Shown here: positions 19,356-29,375 of the stretch, one piece after another | How positions within the stretch are numbered: position 1 is the first letter of the stretch | Layout of the letters: each line of letters opens with the position of its first letter | Source of the DNA: Chlorobiaceae bacterium | Lineage (GTDB): Bacteria; Bacteroidota; Chlorobiia; Chlorobiales; Chlorobiaceae | Reading direction: 5' to 3' | NCBI GenBank assembly: GCA_013334865.1 | Contig: JAAXWS010000001.1 | Span: 95,067-159,066 of the forward strand | DNA length: 64,000 nucleotides | Made by a program: the position numbers and the translations under genes | The notes under the pieces: generated by a model | Database searches by the model: none | What the model saw: only the letters and a program-made list of their open reading frames with translations | Told to the model about the DNA's origin: nothing

Positions 19356-20217
19356 CCCGATCATCCTCGCCCTCGCGGTGCTCTTCTTGTCCGCCCTCTC
19401 GCTCGCAGGATGCGGCCGGAAACCGGGGAACCGGGCGGCAAAAGCCGTCAAGGGGCCTCGCATCGTCAGCCTCGCCCCGAGCCTGACCGAAATGCTCTAC
19501 GCGATCGGCGCCGGCGATCAGCTCGTCGGCAGGACAAGCGCCTGCGACTGGCCGAAAGATGCCCTCAAGGTACCGGTGGTCGGACAGTTCGGACGCCCTT
19601 CGCTCGAGCTGCTCGCCTCTATCAGGCCGGACCTGGTTGTCGACGTCGACCTCGACGGCGAACAGACCGGCGACAGGATCACCGCCCTCGGCCTGAGGCG
19701 TGAACATATCCGCTGCAGGACTCCCGACGACGTGCCGGATGCCCTGAGGAGGCTCGGCCGCCTCACCGGCCATGCGCGGAAGGCCGACAGCCTGGCCGGC
19801 GTCATCCAGCAGGGGCTCGAAACCTTCCGGCGCGAGGCCTCCGTGACGACCCGCAAAACCCGGATCTACCTCGAAATCTGGGACGATCCCCTCTGGACGG
19901 GCGGCAAAAACAGCTTCACCTCGGCCATGGTCGCCTACGCCGGCGGCGAGAATATCGGGAACCAGGTCGAGAAGGAGTATTTCGAGATATCACCCGAATG
20001 GGTCATCAGGCAGGACCCCGAGGTTATCGCCTGCATGTACATGTCGAAGGAGGCCCCCCCGGTGGAAGGAATCCGGAAGCGCACGGGATGGGCGGGCATC
20101 GCCGCCGTCAGGAACGGCCGGGTCTACGGCGATTTCGACAACAACCTCTACCTCCGCCCCGGCCCGCGGGTGCTCGAGGGCATCTCCGGACTGAAACGGC
20201 TGTTTGGAACCAAATGA
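19333..20217 (+). CDS. cobalamin ABC transporter substrate-binding lipoprotein (BtuF-like)
   Basis: Lipobox [38 protein letters not shown]; in frame with ORF 19288..20217; overlaps the NUDIX stop. Confidence 0.88.
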   Translation: MQLRSNRNPIILALAVLFLSALSLAGCGRKPGNRAAKAVKGPRIVSLAPSLTEMLYAIGAGDQLVGRTSACDWPKDALKVPVVGQFGRPSLELLASIRPDLVVDVDLDGEQTGDRITALGLRREHIRCRTPDDVPDALRRLGRLTGHARKADSLAGVIQQGLETFRREASVTTRKTRIYLEIWDDPLWTGGKNSFTSAMVAYAGGENIGNQVEKEYFEISPEWVIRQDPEVIACMYMSKEAPPVEGIRKRTGWAGIAAVRNGRVYGDFDNNLYLRPGPRVLEGISGLKRLFGTK

Positions 20218-20648
20218 CCCGAAACACCAACGAAAAGCAGGGGAACATGAAAGACGATAAAAAAGGCCGCATCCTCAAAGGCGACAAAGAACGCCTCGAA
20301 GAGAACATCTGCATACACATCTTCTCGGTTTCCGCAGCCCTGGTCGGCGCATGTGCGACCATTATCGGCATCATACAGGTGGTGATGCAGGCCAGCAAAG
20401 CGACCACATTCATCGACGACCTGGTCGCATTCAACGCCCTTCTCTTCCTCACCTCATGCATCCTCTCATACTGGGCAATGCGAAAACAGGGCACCGACAG
20501 GATGTTGCAGATCGAAAACATCGCCGACACCATCTTCATCGGCGGCCTTGTCCTCATGGTGATCATCTGCGGCTTCATCGCGGTCGAAGTCACCTGGTAT
20601 CGACCGGTGGCCCAGATTCCACAGGAAATCCTCAACCGACCCTGGTGA
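20214..20648 (+). CDS. hypothetical membrane protein
   Basis: Several hydrophobic helices ([38 protein letters not shown]); start overlaps btuF stop. Confidence 0.6.
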   Translation: MTRNTNEKQGNMKDDKKGRILKGDKERLEENICIHIFSVSAALVGACATIIGIIQVVMQASKATTFIDDLVAFNALLFLTSCILSYWAMRKQGTDRMLQIENIADTIFIGGLVLMVIICGFIAVEVTWYRPVAQIPQEILNRPW

Positions 20649-20756
20649 GGCTTCGGAACCCCGTCCCGGAACCTGCCCCGGAAACTTGAACGCCGGTTTC
20701 GGGATGGCTCGCCTTTTTTGTATTTTCAGGGTTTTCAGCGTCACCAACCCGTTTTC

Positions 20757-22025
20757 ATGAAAAAATCACCGCTGGCCATCCTGTTTCTCACGGTCCTGCT
20801 CGACCTGATCGGTTTCGGCATCGTGCTCCCGCTGCTGCCGACCTACGCCAAGCAGCTCGGTGCGACACCGGTGATGATCGGCCTGATCGCGGCGATCTAC
20901 TCCTCGATGCAGTTCATCTTCTCGCCGATCTGGGGCAAGCTGAGCGACAAGATCGGACGGCGCCCGGTGATGCTCTCGAGCATCTTCATCGCGGCGGCAT
21001 CCTATGCTTTCTTCTCGCAGGCCGTCAGCATTCCCTTACTCATCCTGGCTCGCGCGCTGTCGGGCATCGGCTCGGCCAACATCTCGGCGGCGCAGGCATC
21101 GATCACCGACCTGACCGATTCGAAGAGCCGTTCAGGGGCCATGGGCATGCTCGGCGCCGCCTTCGGGATCGGATTCATCATCGGCCCCCTGATCGGAGGC
21201 CTGCTGATGACCAACTACGGCATCTCGATGGTCGGCATCGTCGCCTCCGTGCTCAACAGCGTCAACTTCATCCTCGCCCTCTTCTTCCTCAGCGAATCGA
21301 ACACCCACGCCGTCAGCATCACGACCCTGCTCCGGAGGGGAAAGAAGCCTCGTTCTGCCAATGAGGGTGGGTTCTTCACCTCGCTCGGCAGCAAAGCCGC
21401 TGCCTATGGCGAAACCCTCAGGTCCAGCTTCAGCTCCAGGCCGGTAGCGCTCCTGATGGTCATCAACTTCATCTATTCGCTGGCCATCGTGAACATGCAG
21501 GTTTCGGCGATCCTGCTCTGGAGCGAGTTCTACCATACGACCGAGCAGCAGGTGGGCTACCTCTTCGCCTACGTCGGATTCATCTCGGTCATCGTCCAGG
21601 GCGGCATGCTCCCGAAGCTCAGCAAGCGGTTCGGCGAGCACAAGCTGATGGTGTTCGGGCACCTGGCATCGTTCGTCGGGGTGTTCTTCGTGCCCTTCAT
21701 CCCGCAGGACTCGATGTTTACGCTGGGACTCGCCATCCTGCTCTTTTTCGCGATCGGCACGAGCCTGGTCAACCCGCTCAACATCTCGATGATCTCCCTG
21801 TACAGCTACAAGCAGAAGCAGGGGCAGATCATGGGGTTCGCCCAGGCGGTCAACGCGCTGGCTCGCATCATGGGCCCCTTCAGCGGCAGCATCCTCTATG
21901 GCATCGACCACCGGTTTCCCTACATCTTTGCGGGCGCGCTGACCGTCGTCGGAACGCTCATCTCCCTGGCCCTGTTCAAGTACGACATCGAAGCCCTCGA
22001 GCCCGAAGCGGAGTCGGCCAGTTAA
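20757..22025 (+). CDS. MFS transporter (TetA-like)
   Basis: ATG at 20757: [36 protein letters not shown]...[14 protein letters not shown]. Confidence 0.93.
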   Translation: MKKSPLAILFLTVLLDLIGFGIVLPLLPTYAKQLGATPVMIGLIAAIYSSMQFIFSPIWGKLSDKIGRRPVMLSSIFIAAASYAFFSQAVSIPLLILARALSGIGSANISAAQASITDLTDSKSRSGAMGMLGAAFGIGFIIGPLIGGLLMTNYGISMVGIVASVLNSVNFILALFFLSESNTHAVSITTLLRRGKKPRSANEGGFFTSLGSKAAAYGETLRSSFSSRPVALLMVINFIYSLAIVNMQVSAILLWSEFYHTTEQQVGYLFAYVGFISVIVQGGMLPKLSKRFGEHKLMVFGHLASFVGVFFVPFIPQDSMFTLGLAILLFFAIGTSLVNPLNISMISLYSYKQKQGQIMGFAQAVNALARIMGPFSGSILYGIDHRFPYIFAGALTVVGTLISLALFKYDIEALEPEAESAS

Positions 22026-22058
22026 GATCAACAGCAACGCAATCGAAAGGAGAAGCTC

Positions 22059-23093
22059 ATGCGGATAGGCGTCGCAGGTGTCGGCAAGCTCGGCGAATAC
22101 CATACCGGCCTCCTGAAGGAGATCGCCGCCTCCTCGCCCGACGTGGAGTTCGCGGGGGTGTTCGACCTGCATGCCCACCGTGTGCAGGAGATCTGCCGAA
22201 AGTATGCGGTGCCATCGTTCGCGTCGATCGAGGAGATGACAGCGGCATGCGACGCGGTTGTGGTCGCGACCACCACGAGCTCCCACTTCGCCATCTCGAA
22301 GCAGCTGCTCGAAGCGGGAGTTAACCTCTTCATCGAGAAGCCGATCACGGCGACCCTCGAGGAGGCCGACGAGCTGATCAGGATCGAAAAGGAGAAGGGC
22401 CTGACGATCCAGGTCGGGCACATCGAGCGGTTCAACCCGGCCCTGCTGGCCGTCGAGCCCTACATAGGCGAACCGATGTACATCCAGGCCGAACGGCTGA
22501 GCGGCTTTTCGCGTCGCGTGACCGACGTCTCGGTCGTGCTGGACCTGATGATCCACGACATCGACCTGGTGCTGTCGCTCATCAGATCGGACATCCGCAG
22601 CATCGCCGCCTCCGGTGTCAAGGTCTTCTCCAACGAGCTCGACATGGCCACGGCGCGCATCGAGTTCGTCAACGGGGCCATCGCCAACGTGACGGCGAGC
22701 CGCCTCAGCCGCAGCCGCCTGCGCAAGCTGCGATTCTTCGGGAGGAACCCGAAAAGCTACGCTTCGCTGGACTTCACCACCGGCAAGTCGGAGGTGTTCC
22801 GTCTCGTGAAACCCGACCAGCTCACCTCGAAGAACCCCATAAGGAACTTCGCCTCGAAAAAGATCCTCGAGCAGTTCGGAGAGATCCAGGAGTCGCTCGA
22901 AGGGCTGGCGCTGGATTACGTCAGCCCCGAGGTACCGAAGGTCAACGCGCTCAAGGTTGAGCTGGAGCACTTCATCGGCTCGCTGAGGAGCGGGTTGCCG
23001 GCCGCGGTCACCTCGGACGAGGGGCGCAAGGCGCTCATGGTCGCGGGGCGCATCACCGAAGAGATCCGGAAAAACACGACCGACCTTGACTGA
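22059..23093 (+). CDS. Gfo/Idh/MocA family oxidoreductase
   Basis: GVAGVGKLGEYHTGLL, VVVATTTSSHFAISKQLLEAGVNLFIEKPIT. Confidence 0.93.
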   Translation: MRIGVAGVGKLGEYHTGLLKEIAASSPDVEFAGVFDLHAHRVQEICRKYAVPSFASIEEMTAACDAVVVATTTSSHFAISKQLLEAGVNLFIEKPITATLEEADELIRIEKEKGLTIQVGHIERFNPALLAVEPYIGEPMYIQAERLSGFSRRVTDVSVVLDLMIHDIDLVLSLIRSDIRSIAASGVKVFSNELDMATARIEFVNGAIANVTASRLSRSRLRKLRFFGRNPKSYASLDFTTGKSEVFRLVKPDQLTSKNPIRNFASKKILEQFGEIQESLEGLALDYVSPEVPKVNALKVELEHFIGSLRSGLPAAVTSDEGRKALMVAGRITEEIRKNTTDLD

Positions 23094-23128
23094 ACCTGTT
23101 ACGACGAATACAGAGTACGACCTCAGAG

Positions 23129-24556
23129 ATGTTTGAACACGCAGCAATCCCCGATATCCTCTACCGCATCGGCGACCTTGCCGACCATGAAGGCCTCCCC
23201 TGCTACCTCGTAGGCGGCTATGTGCGCGACCTGTGCATGCAGCGCCCCTGTACCGACATCGACATCATGGTCATCGGTGAGCCGGTCGCGTTCGCGAGGA
23301 TGGTCACCGATCGGCTCGGAGGAAGGAATTTCGTGCTGTTCGAGCGGTTCCGCACGGCTCAGCTCGAACTCTCGGGCGACGACGGCGTCGCCTTCAAGCT
23401 CGAGATCGTCGGAGCCCGCAAGGAGAGCTACAACCCCGAATCCCGCAAGCCGATCACCAGCATCGGCACCCTCGAGGACGACCTGTCGAGACGTGACTTC
23501 ACGATCAACGCGCTGGCGCTCCGCCTGAACAGGGATGGCCGGGGGGAGATCGTCGACCTTTACGAGGGCGAACGCCACATCAGCGAAGGACTGCTCAAGA
23601 CCCCGCTGGACCCGGAGAAAACCTTTTCGGACGATCCGCTGAGGATGATGCGCGCGGCGCGCTTCGCCTGCCAGCTCGAATTCCGGCTCGACCCAGAAAC
23701 CCTCGAGGCCATGAAGGCGATGCATGAGCGCGTCCAGATCGTCTCGAAGGAGCGCACGAGCCACGAGTTCCTGAAGATCATGCAGTGCCGCAGGCCCTCC
23801 ATAGGCCTGGAGATACTGCACTCGACCGGGCTCCTGAAGGAGATCATCCCCGAGCTCGACGCCATGGCCGGCATCGAACAGGTCGACGGCCTGGGCCACA
23901 AGGACACGCTCTACCACACCTTCCAGGTTGTGGACAACATCTCGCAGCACTCCGACAAGCTCTGGCTCCGGGTGAGCGCCCTGTTCCACGATATCGCCAA
24001 GCCGGTCACCAAGCGCTTCTCCAACGGCACCGGATGGACCTTCCACGGCCACGAGGCGGTGGGCGTCAAGGTGGTCGCGAGGATCTTCAAGTCGATGAAG
24101 TGGCCGCTCGAGCCCATGGAGTACGTCCAGAAGATGGTACGCCTGCACCACCGCCCGATCCCCCTTTCGAAGGAGGAGATCAGCGATTCGGCCATCCGCC
24201 GCCTCATGTTCGAGGCCGGGCCGGACCTCGAGGACCTCATGAACCTCTGCCGCGCGGACGTGACCAGCAAGAACCCCCGCAAGGTGCAGCGCATCATGAC
24301 GAACTTCAACAACGTCGAGGAGAAGATCGCGGAGGTCGGTGAGAAGGACCTGCTGGCCAGGTGGCGCCCCCCGGTCAGCGGCCACGACATCATGCAGCTG
24401 CTGCAGCTCACCGAGGGCCGGCTGATCGGCATCATCAAGTCGCGCATGGAAAACGCGATCATCGACGGAAGGATCCCCTACGACCGCCAGGCGGCGCTCG
24501 ATTACGTGATGGAGGTCTACCGCGAGCTCCGGGAGGAGGCCGACAAAAAACCCTGA
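23129..24556 (+). CDS. poly(A) polymerase / CCA-adding nucleotidyltransferase family protein with HD domain
   Basis: CYLVGGYVRDLCMQRPCTDIDIMV, RRDFTINALALRL, DPLRMMRAARFACQLEF, LFHDIAKP. Confidence 0.93.
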   Translation: MFEHAAIPDILYRIGDLADHEGLPCYLVGGYVRDLCMQRPCTDIDIMVIGEPVAFARMVTDRLGGRNFVLFERFRTAQLELSGDDGVAFKLEIVGARKESYNPESRKPITSIGTLEDDLSRRDFTINALALRLNRDGRGEIVDLYEGERHISEGLLKTPLDPEKTFSDDPLRMMRAARFACQLEFRLDPETLEAMKAMHERVQIVSKERTSHEFLKIMQCRRPSIGLEILHSTGLLKEIIPELDAMAGIEQVDGLGHKDTLYHTFQVVDNISQHSDKLWLRVSALFHDIAKPVTKRFSNGTGWTFHGHEAVGVKVVARIFKSMKWPLEPMEYVQKMVRLHHRPIPLSKEEISDSAIRRLMFEAGPDLEDLMNLCRADVTSKNPRKVQRIMTNFNNVEEKIAEVGEKDLLARWRPPVSGHDIMQLLQLTEGRLIGIIKSRMENAIIDGRIPYDRQAALDYVMEVYRELREEADKKP

Positions 24557-24622
24557 CGGCTTTCGTCCCCGCTTTTTATATTAGCACAAGATTTTTTTAC
24601 GACAACCTAAAGACACCCGACC

Positions 24623-25927
24623 TTGATACCACGTTACTCGCCGAAGGACATCTCGGCAATCTGGACCGATGAAGCCAAGTTCGAACGCTGGCTCCAGCTT
24701 GAAATCGCGGCCGTCGAAGCCCGCGTCGAAGCAGGGCTTGTGCCTGCCGACGCCCTGTCGACCATCAAGGAGAAAGCCAGGTTCAACGTCGAGGAGATCC
24801 TGATGATCGAGCGTGAGACCAAGCACGACGTCATCGCCTTCTGCACCAACGTCGCCGGCTACGTCGGACCTGAATCCCGCTACATCCATGAAGGCCTCAC
24901 CTCTTCGGACGTGGTCGATACCAGCCTTGCCATGCAGATGCGCGACGCTGCGAAGATCATCGTCGCAGAGATCGAATCCCTGATCGGAATCCTCGCCAAG
25001 CGCGCCGTCGAGCACAAATACACGCTGCAGATGGGCCGTACGCACGGCATCCACGCCGAACCGACCACCTTCGGCCTCAAGCTGCTGCTCTGGCATGAGG
25101 AGATGAAACGGAACCTGGAGCGCATGACGCGGGCCCAGGAGATCGTCTCGGTCGGCAAGATCTCAGGGGCCGTGGGCACCTACCAGCACCTCTCGCCCGA
25201 CATCGAAGCCGCCGTGTGCAGGAAACTCGACCTGACCCCCTCGTCGATCTCGACCCAGATCCTGCAGCGCGACCGCCACGCCGAATACGCCACCACGCTG
25301 GCCATCGTGGCCTCCTCGATCGAGAAGTTCTCGACCGAGCTCCGCCACCTCCAGCGCACCGAGGTCCGCGAGACCGAGGAGTTCTTCAGCAAGGGCCAGA
25401 AAGGCAGCTCGGCCATGCCGCACAAGCGCAACCCGATCACCTTCGAGCGCCTGACCGGCCTGGCCAGGGTCGTCCGCTCCAACTCGATCGCAGCCATGGA
25501 GAACGTCGCGCTCTGGCACGAGCGGGACATCTCTCACTCCTCCGTCGAGCGCGTCATCATGCCCGACTCGACCATCGCGCTGGTCTACATGCTCCGCACC
25601 TTCAGCGAGGCCATCGACACCCTGCTGGTCTATCCGGAGAGGATGGAGCAGAACTTCGACACCTCCTACGGCCTCACCCTCTCCCAGACCCTGCTGCTCG
25701 CATTGACCGGCAAGGGGCTCATCCGCGAGGAGGCCTACCGCCTGGTGCAACGCAACGCCATGAAGAGCTGGGAAGAGAAGGTGCAGCTTCGCGACCTGGT
25801 GCTTCAGGACAGCGAACTCCTCGCGCACATCTCCGAGGAGGAGATCAACCGCCTCTTCAGCCCCGAGACGATCCAGCAGAAGCTCAAGAAGAGCGTCGAC
25901 ACGATCTTCAAGCGCAACGGACTCTGA
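24623..25927 (+). CDS. purB: adenylosuccinate lyase
   Basis: [15 protein letters not shown] fumarase/ASL signature; [15 protein letters not shown]-terminus (TTG start likely). Confidence 0.97.
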   Translation: MIPRYSPKDISAIWTDEAKFERWLQLEIAAVEARVEAGLVPADALSTIKEKARFNVEEILMIERETKHDVIAFCTNVAGYVGPESRYIHEGLTSSDVVDTSLAMQMRDAAKIIVAEIESLIGILAKRAVEHKYTLQMGRTHGIHAEPTTFGLKLLLWHEEMKRNLERMTRAQEIVSVGKISGAVGTYQHLSPDIEAAVCRKLDLTPSSISTQILQRDRHAEYATTLAIVASSIEKFSTELRHLQRTEVRETEEFFSKGQKGSSAMPHKRNPITFERLTGLARVVRSNSIAAMENVALWHERDISHSSVERVIMPDSTIALVYMLRTFSEAIDTLLVYPERMEQNFDTSYGLTLSQTLLLALTGKGLIREEAYRLVQRNAMKSWEEKVQLRDLVLQDSELLAHISEEEINRLFSPETIQQKLKKSVDTIFKRNGL

Positions 25928-25950
25928 TCCAGGGAAAAGATCACAACACG

Positions 25951-25977
25951 AAAAAAGCGGCTTCTGCCGCTTTTTTC
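25951..25977 (+). terminator. rho-independent terminator of purB
   Basis: aaaaaagcggcttctgccgctttttt. Confidence 0.88.
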
Positions 25978-26010
25978 ATTTCCACTCATATCGGAAAGCT
26001 CACAACCTCC

Positions 26011-26060
26011 AAATCGGAATCGTCATCGCCTCATCGAAATCGCCATCGGTATCGATACCG
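26011..26060. repeat. degenerate hexamer tandem repeat (NNATCG)
   Basis: aaatcg gaatcg tcatcg (cc) tcatcg aaatcg ccatcg gtatcg ataccg. Confidence 0.75.
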
Positions 26061-26086
26061 ATTAAATCATATCCTGTCGTCCTTGA

Positions 26087-27766
26087 TCAGAACAGCGAAA
26101 TCTGCGAAGTAGCCGAATCTGAACCGCTCGCTTTCGATTCCCGGTAACGGTTGATCAGGGCGTTAGTCGATGCGTCGTGGCTCCCGACCGGCTCCCCGGC
26201 CGTCAGCTCCGGAAGGATCACCTTGGCAAGCTGTTTGCCGAGTTCAACCCCCCACTGGTCGAAGGAGTTGATGTCCCACACCACCCCCTGCACGAAGACC
26301 TTGTGCTCGTACAGCGCTATCAGAGAGCCGAGCGTATAGGGATCGAGCTCGTCGAGCAGGATGGTGTTCGTCGGCCTGTTTCCGGGGAATACCTTGTGCG
26401 GCAGCAGCATCTTCAGGTCGAGCCCCGAGAGGCCTGCGGCTTCGAGTTCGGCCCTTGCCTCGGCTTCGCTCTTGCCTCGCATGAGCGCTTCGGTCTGGGC
26501 GAAACAGTTTGCCACGAGCATGTCGTGGTGCTCCCCCATCGGGTTCTGGCTCCTGAGAGGCACGATGAAGTCCGCGGGCACCATGTTCGGCCCCTGGTGC
26601 ATCAGCTGAAAAAAGGCGTGCTGGGCGTTGGTTCCCGGCTCACCCCAGATCACCGGCCCGGTCGCGTAGTCGACTTCACGCCCGACGCGGTCCACCCGCT
26701 TGCCGTTGCTCTCCATGTCGAGCTGCTGCAGGTAAGCCGGAAAGCGGTGCAGGTACTGGTCGTAGGGGATGATCGCGTGGGTGCGGGCGTCGAAGAAGTT
26801 GTTGTACCAGATGCCCAGCATCGCAAGCAGCACCGGGAGGTTCGACTCGAACGGGACTTCCAGGAAATGTTCGTCCATCTCGCGGGCCCCCTCGAGCAGC
26901 TCTTCGAAACGGTCGAAGCCGAGGTAGAGCGCTATGGAGAGGCCGATAGCCGACCACAGCGAGTAACGGCCGCCGACCCAGTCCCAGAAGCGGAACATGT
27001 TCGCCGCATCGATGCCGAACTCCTCGACCTTTGCCCTGTTCGTCGATACCGCCACGAAGTGCTTCGCCACGTACCCCATTTCGCCCGCGCTCTTCAGGAA
27101 CCACTCGCGCGCGCTCATCGCGTTGGTGAGCGTCTCCTGCGTCGTGAAGGTCTTGGAGGCGATGATGAACATGGTCGTCTCAGGCCTGACGGCCTTCAGG
27201 GTCTCGGCGAGATGGGAGCCGTCGATGTTCGACACGAAATGGACCTTCAGGCGCCCGTGCGCAAACGGCTTCAGCGCCTCGGTGACCATGTACGGGCCGA
27301 GGTCGGAGCCGCCGATGCCGATATTGACCACGTCGGTCATCCGCTTGCCGGTGTAACCTGTCCACTCGCCCGAGATGACCCTGCCGCAGAACGCCTTCAT
27401 CTGCCCGAGCACGTCTGCCACCTCGGAGGAGACCTCCTCCCCGTCGACAACCGGCCCCTGGCCGGGCGAGCGCCGCAGCGCGGTATGGAGCACCGCCCTG
27501 CCTTCCGTGAAATTTATCGTTTCACCCTCGAACATCTGCCGACGCCGGAGTTCGAGCCCCGAACTCCGGGCAAGGTCCATGAGCAGTTCCATCGTCCTGG
27601 GCGTGACCATGTTCTTCGAGTAGTCGAGCAGCATGCCTTTCAGTGAGACGGAGAAACGTGCGAAGCGATCAGGGTCAGCCTCGAACAGTTCGTTCATCCT
27701 TACCTGCCTGAGGTCGTGATAATGGGAAACCAGAGCGCTCCACTCGGCACTTCGGGAGAGGTCCAT
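26087..27766 (-). CDS. pgi: glucose-6-phosphate isomerase
   Basis: [64 protein letters not shown]. Confidence 0.97.
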   Translation of the reverse strand: MDLSRSAEWSALVSHYHDLRQVRMNELFEADPDRFARFSVSLKGMLLDYSKNMVTPRTMELLMDLARSSGLELRRRQMFEGETINFTEGRAVLHTALRRSPGQGPVVDGEEVSSEVADVLGQMKAFCGRVISGEWTGYTGKRMTDVVNIGIGGSDLGPYMVTEALKPFAHGRLKVHFVSNIDGSHLAETLKAVRPETTMFIIASKTFTTQETLTNAMSAREWFLKSAGEMGYVAKHFVAVSTNRAKVEEFGIDAANMFRFWDWVGGRYSLWSAIGLSIALYLGFDRFEELLEGAREMDEHFLEVPFESNLPVLLAMLGIWYNNFFDARTHAIIPYDQYLHRFPAYLQQLDMESNGKRVDRVGREVDYATGPVIWGEPGTNAQHAFFQLMHQGPNMVPADFIVPLRSQNPMGEHHDMLVANCFAQTEALMRGKSEAEARAELEAAGLSGLDLKMLLPHKVFPGNRPTNTILLDELDPYTLGSLIALYEHKVFVQGVVWDINSFDQWGVELGKQLAKVILPELTAGEPVGSHDASTNALINRYRESKASGSDSATSQISLF

Positions 27767-27811
27767 GGCGAATATCCGTTTATGGTGAAGTCGAAATGCT
27801 GTAAAATATCG

Positions 27812-28231
27812 TCAGCTGGCAATATAACGCAATATCAGCACACTCCCGCCGCTTCGTCGTTCCACACGGACGCTCTCCACACCACGGGCGATCAGGGGAA
27901 GGCCCCTGCCCGAAAGCTTTCGCGCATCGCCCGCCTCGCTGAAATCAAGGCAGCCGTCAAGAGCGAAACCGCTTCCGCAATCCGCAACCTCGACCTCCAG
28001 GAAACGCCCGCCATCACCACTTCCGTCCCTCAGGAGTATAGACACCGGCAGGGCCGGGTCGGAGCCGTTGGCATGGATGACGGCATTGACGAACGCCTCG
28101 TGCACAGCTAGTTCGAGCATCCGGATGAAGTCGCCGGCATGGCCCTCGATCGACCCGAAAGCCTGCACGCACCTTCTCAGGGCGCCGCAATGGACGATGT
28201 CGCTGCCGAATGCAAGACGATGGACGCTCAT
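27812..28231 (-). CDS. anti-sigma regulatory factor-like (RsbW-type) HATPase
   Basis: MLELAVHEAFVNAVIHANGSDP (N-box), EVADCGSGF (G1-like), GRGLPLIARGVESVRV. Confidence 0.82.
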   Translation of the reverse strand: MSVHRLAFGSDIVHCGALRRCVQAFGSIEGHAGDFIRMLELAVHEAFVNAVIHANGSDPALPVSILLRDGSGDGGRFLEVEVADCGSGFALDGCLDFSEAGDARKLSGRGLPLIARGVESVRVERRSGGSVLILRYIAS

Positions 28232-28363
28232 GCTGCAGTTTAAGGGCTGTATCGTTGACAGAACAACTCAAATGTAGGCATCCGGACGCCAGTGCTCAAA
28301 TCCGCCTCGCGTCAGTCCGCCTTATTTTTTTAGATTTATCGGCGCTTTTCTCTTATTTATTCT

Positions 28364-28406
28364 TACTGATTTGTATTTTTTAAATATTAATTTATATTTA
28401 TCAGTA
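28364..28406. promoter_or_regulatory. AT-rich upstream region bounded by a 7-bp inverted repeat
   Basis: tactgat ... atcagta flanking about 29 bp of nearly pure A/T, upstream of the porin-like gene. Confidence 0.4.
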
Positions 28407-28533
28407 GTTCTCGCTTAGAGAATTCAGTATGGAATCGAAATGCCCCCCCGGGAAACCTGGAAAGGCCGTTACGAAAGCCATCATGTTTTTTCATAACAGC
28501 ACAAACCAACACACAAACAAGGAGTAACGCTCG

Positions 28534-29208
28534 ATGAAAAAATCAGCAAAAATCCTCGCACTTGCCGTTGCGCTCTTCTCTGGCGTCGGCGCCACCGCAG
28601 CTCACGCAGAAGGCTTCAAGACCGGCGTCGACCTCGTCAGCAGCTATGTCTGGAGGGGTTCGGAAGTCGGTGACTCGCCCGCAATCCAGCCGGCTGTCAC
28701 TTACACCTTCGATAACGGCATCGCCATCGGCGGCTGGGGCTCCTATGGCATCAAGGACAACCCTCGCTACAAAGAAGTCGACCTCACCGTAACATTGCCG
28801 GCCGGACCTTTCAGCCTGAGCGCGGTCGATTACTACGTTCCTACAACTACGTCGGCCAGGGCTTTCGACTTCTCGAGCTCCAGCCCGAACATCGTTGAAA
28901 TCGACGTAGCTTATGCCGCTGGCGACCTCAGCCTCCTTGCGGCAATCAACGTTGCTGGCAGCGACACGAAGAACGCCAAATACTTCGAAGCCGGCTACAA
29001 GTTCTACAACGGCAAGGACGGATACAGCGCCAAGGCTGTTGCTGGTTTGGGCAGCAAGTACCTCTACAGTGGCATCACCGATAACGCCGAAACCAAGCTC
29101 GCCCTGGTCAACACCGGCATCTCGGTCGCAAAGGACAGGTACACCGCATCGTACGTGTACAACCCGATCTCCGAGAAATCGAGCCTCGTGTTCATGGCCT
29201 CGTTCTAA
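28534..29208 (+). CDS. TorF-like putative outer-membrane porin
   Basis: MKKSAKILALAVALFSGVGATAAHAEGFKTGVDLVSSYVWRGSEVGDSPAIQPAVTYTF; terminal phenylalanine. Confidence 0.82.
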   Translation: MKKSAKILALAVALFSGVGATAAHAEGFKTGVDLVSSYVWRGSEVGDSPAIQPAVTYTFDNGIAIGGWGSYGIKDNPRYKEVDLTVTLPAGPFSLSAVDYYVPTTTSARAFDFSSSSPNIVEIDVAYAAGDLSLLAAINVAGSDTKNAKYFEAGYKFYNGKDGYSAKAVAGLGSKYLYSGITDNAETKLALVNTGISVAKDRYTASYVYNPISEKSSLVFMASF

Positions 29209-29245
29209 ACAAGTGTGGAATGTTCTTTGTTAGGTAGGTTGAGAC

Positions 29246-29281
29246 AACGAAGAAAGGAGCCCCCGGGCTCCTTTCTTCGTT
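29246..29281 (+). terminator. rho-independent terminator of the porin-like gene
   Basis: aacgaagaaaggagccc cc gggctcctttcttcgtt. Confidence 0.88.
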
Positions 29282-29306
29282 TAGCTTACTGCCCGTGAAA
29301 ATCAAA

Positions 29307-29371
29307 CTGGGGTCAGGTCTTGTATTTTAGCATTTCCCGGTGAAATGCTAAAATACAAGACCTGACCCCAG
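29307..29371. repeat. 65-bp perfect palindrome (copy 2 of 2)
   Basis: ctggggtcaggtcttgtattttagcatttc ccggt gaaatgctaaaatacaagacctgaccccag; 30-bp perfect arms. Confidence 0.96.
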
Positions 29372-29375
29372 AGTT

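Noticed and set aside
21132-23147. 671-aa minus ORF
   Set aside because: Antisense to the well-supported MFS and oxidoreductase genes; Asp/Glu/Arg/His-rich shadow composition typical of high-GC DNA.
26011-26060. CRISPR array
   Set aside because: Units of 6 bp with no spacers; likewise the 7- and 9-bp arrays. No cas genes seen.
26177-27646. 489-aa plus ORF
   Set aside because: Antisense shadow of pgi.
2905-29371. Composite mobile element bounded by the two palindromes
   Set aside because: The interval holds ordinary housekeeping and cobalamin genes without transposase or integrase; the palindromes look independently dispersed.
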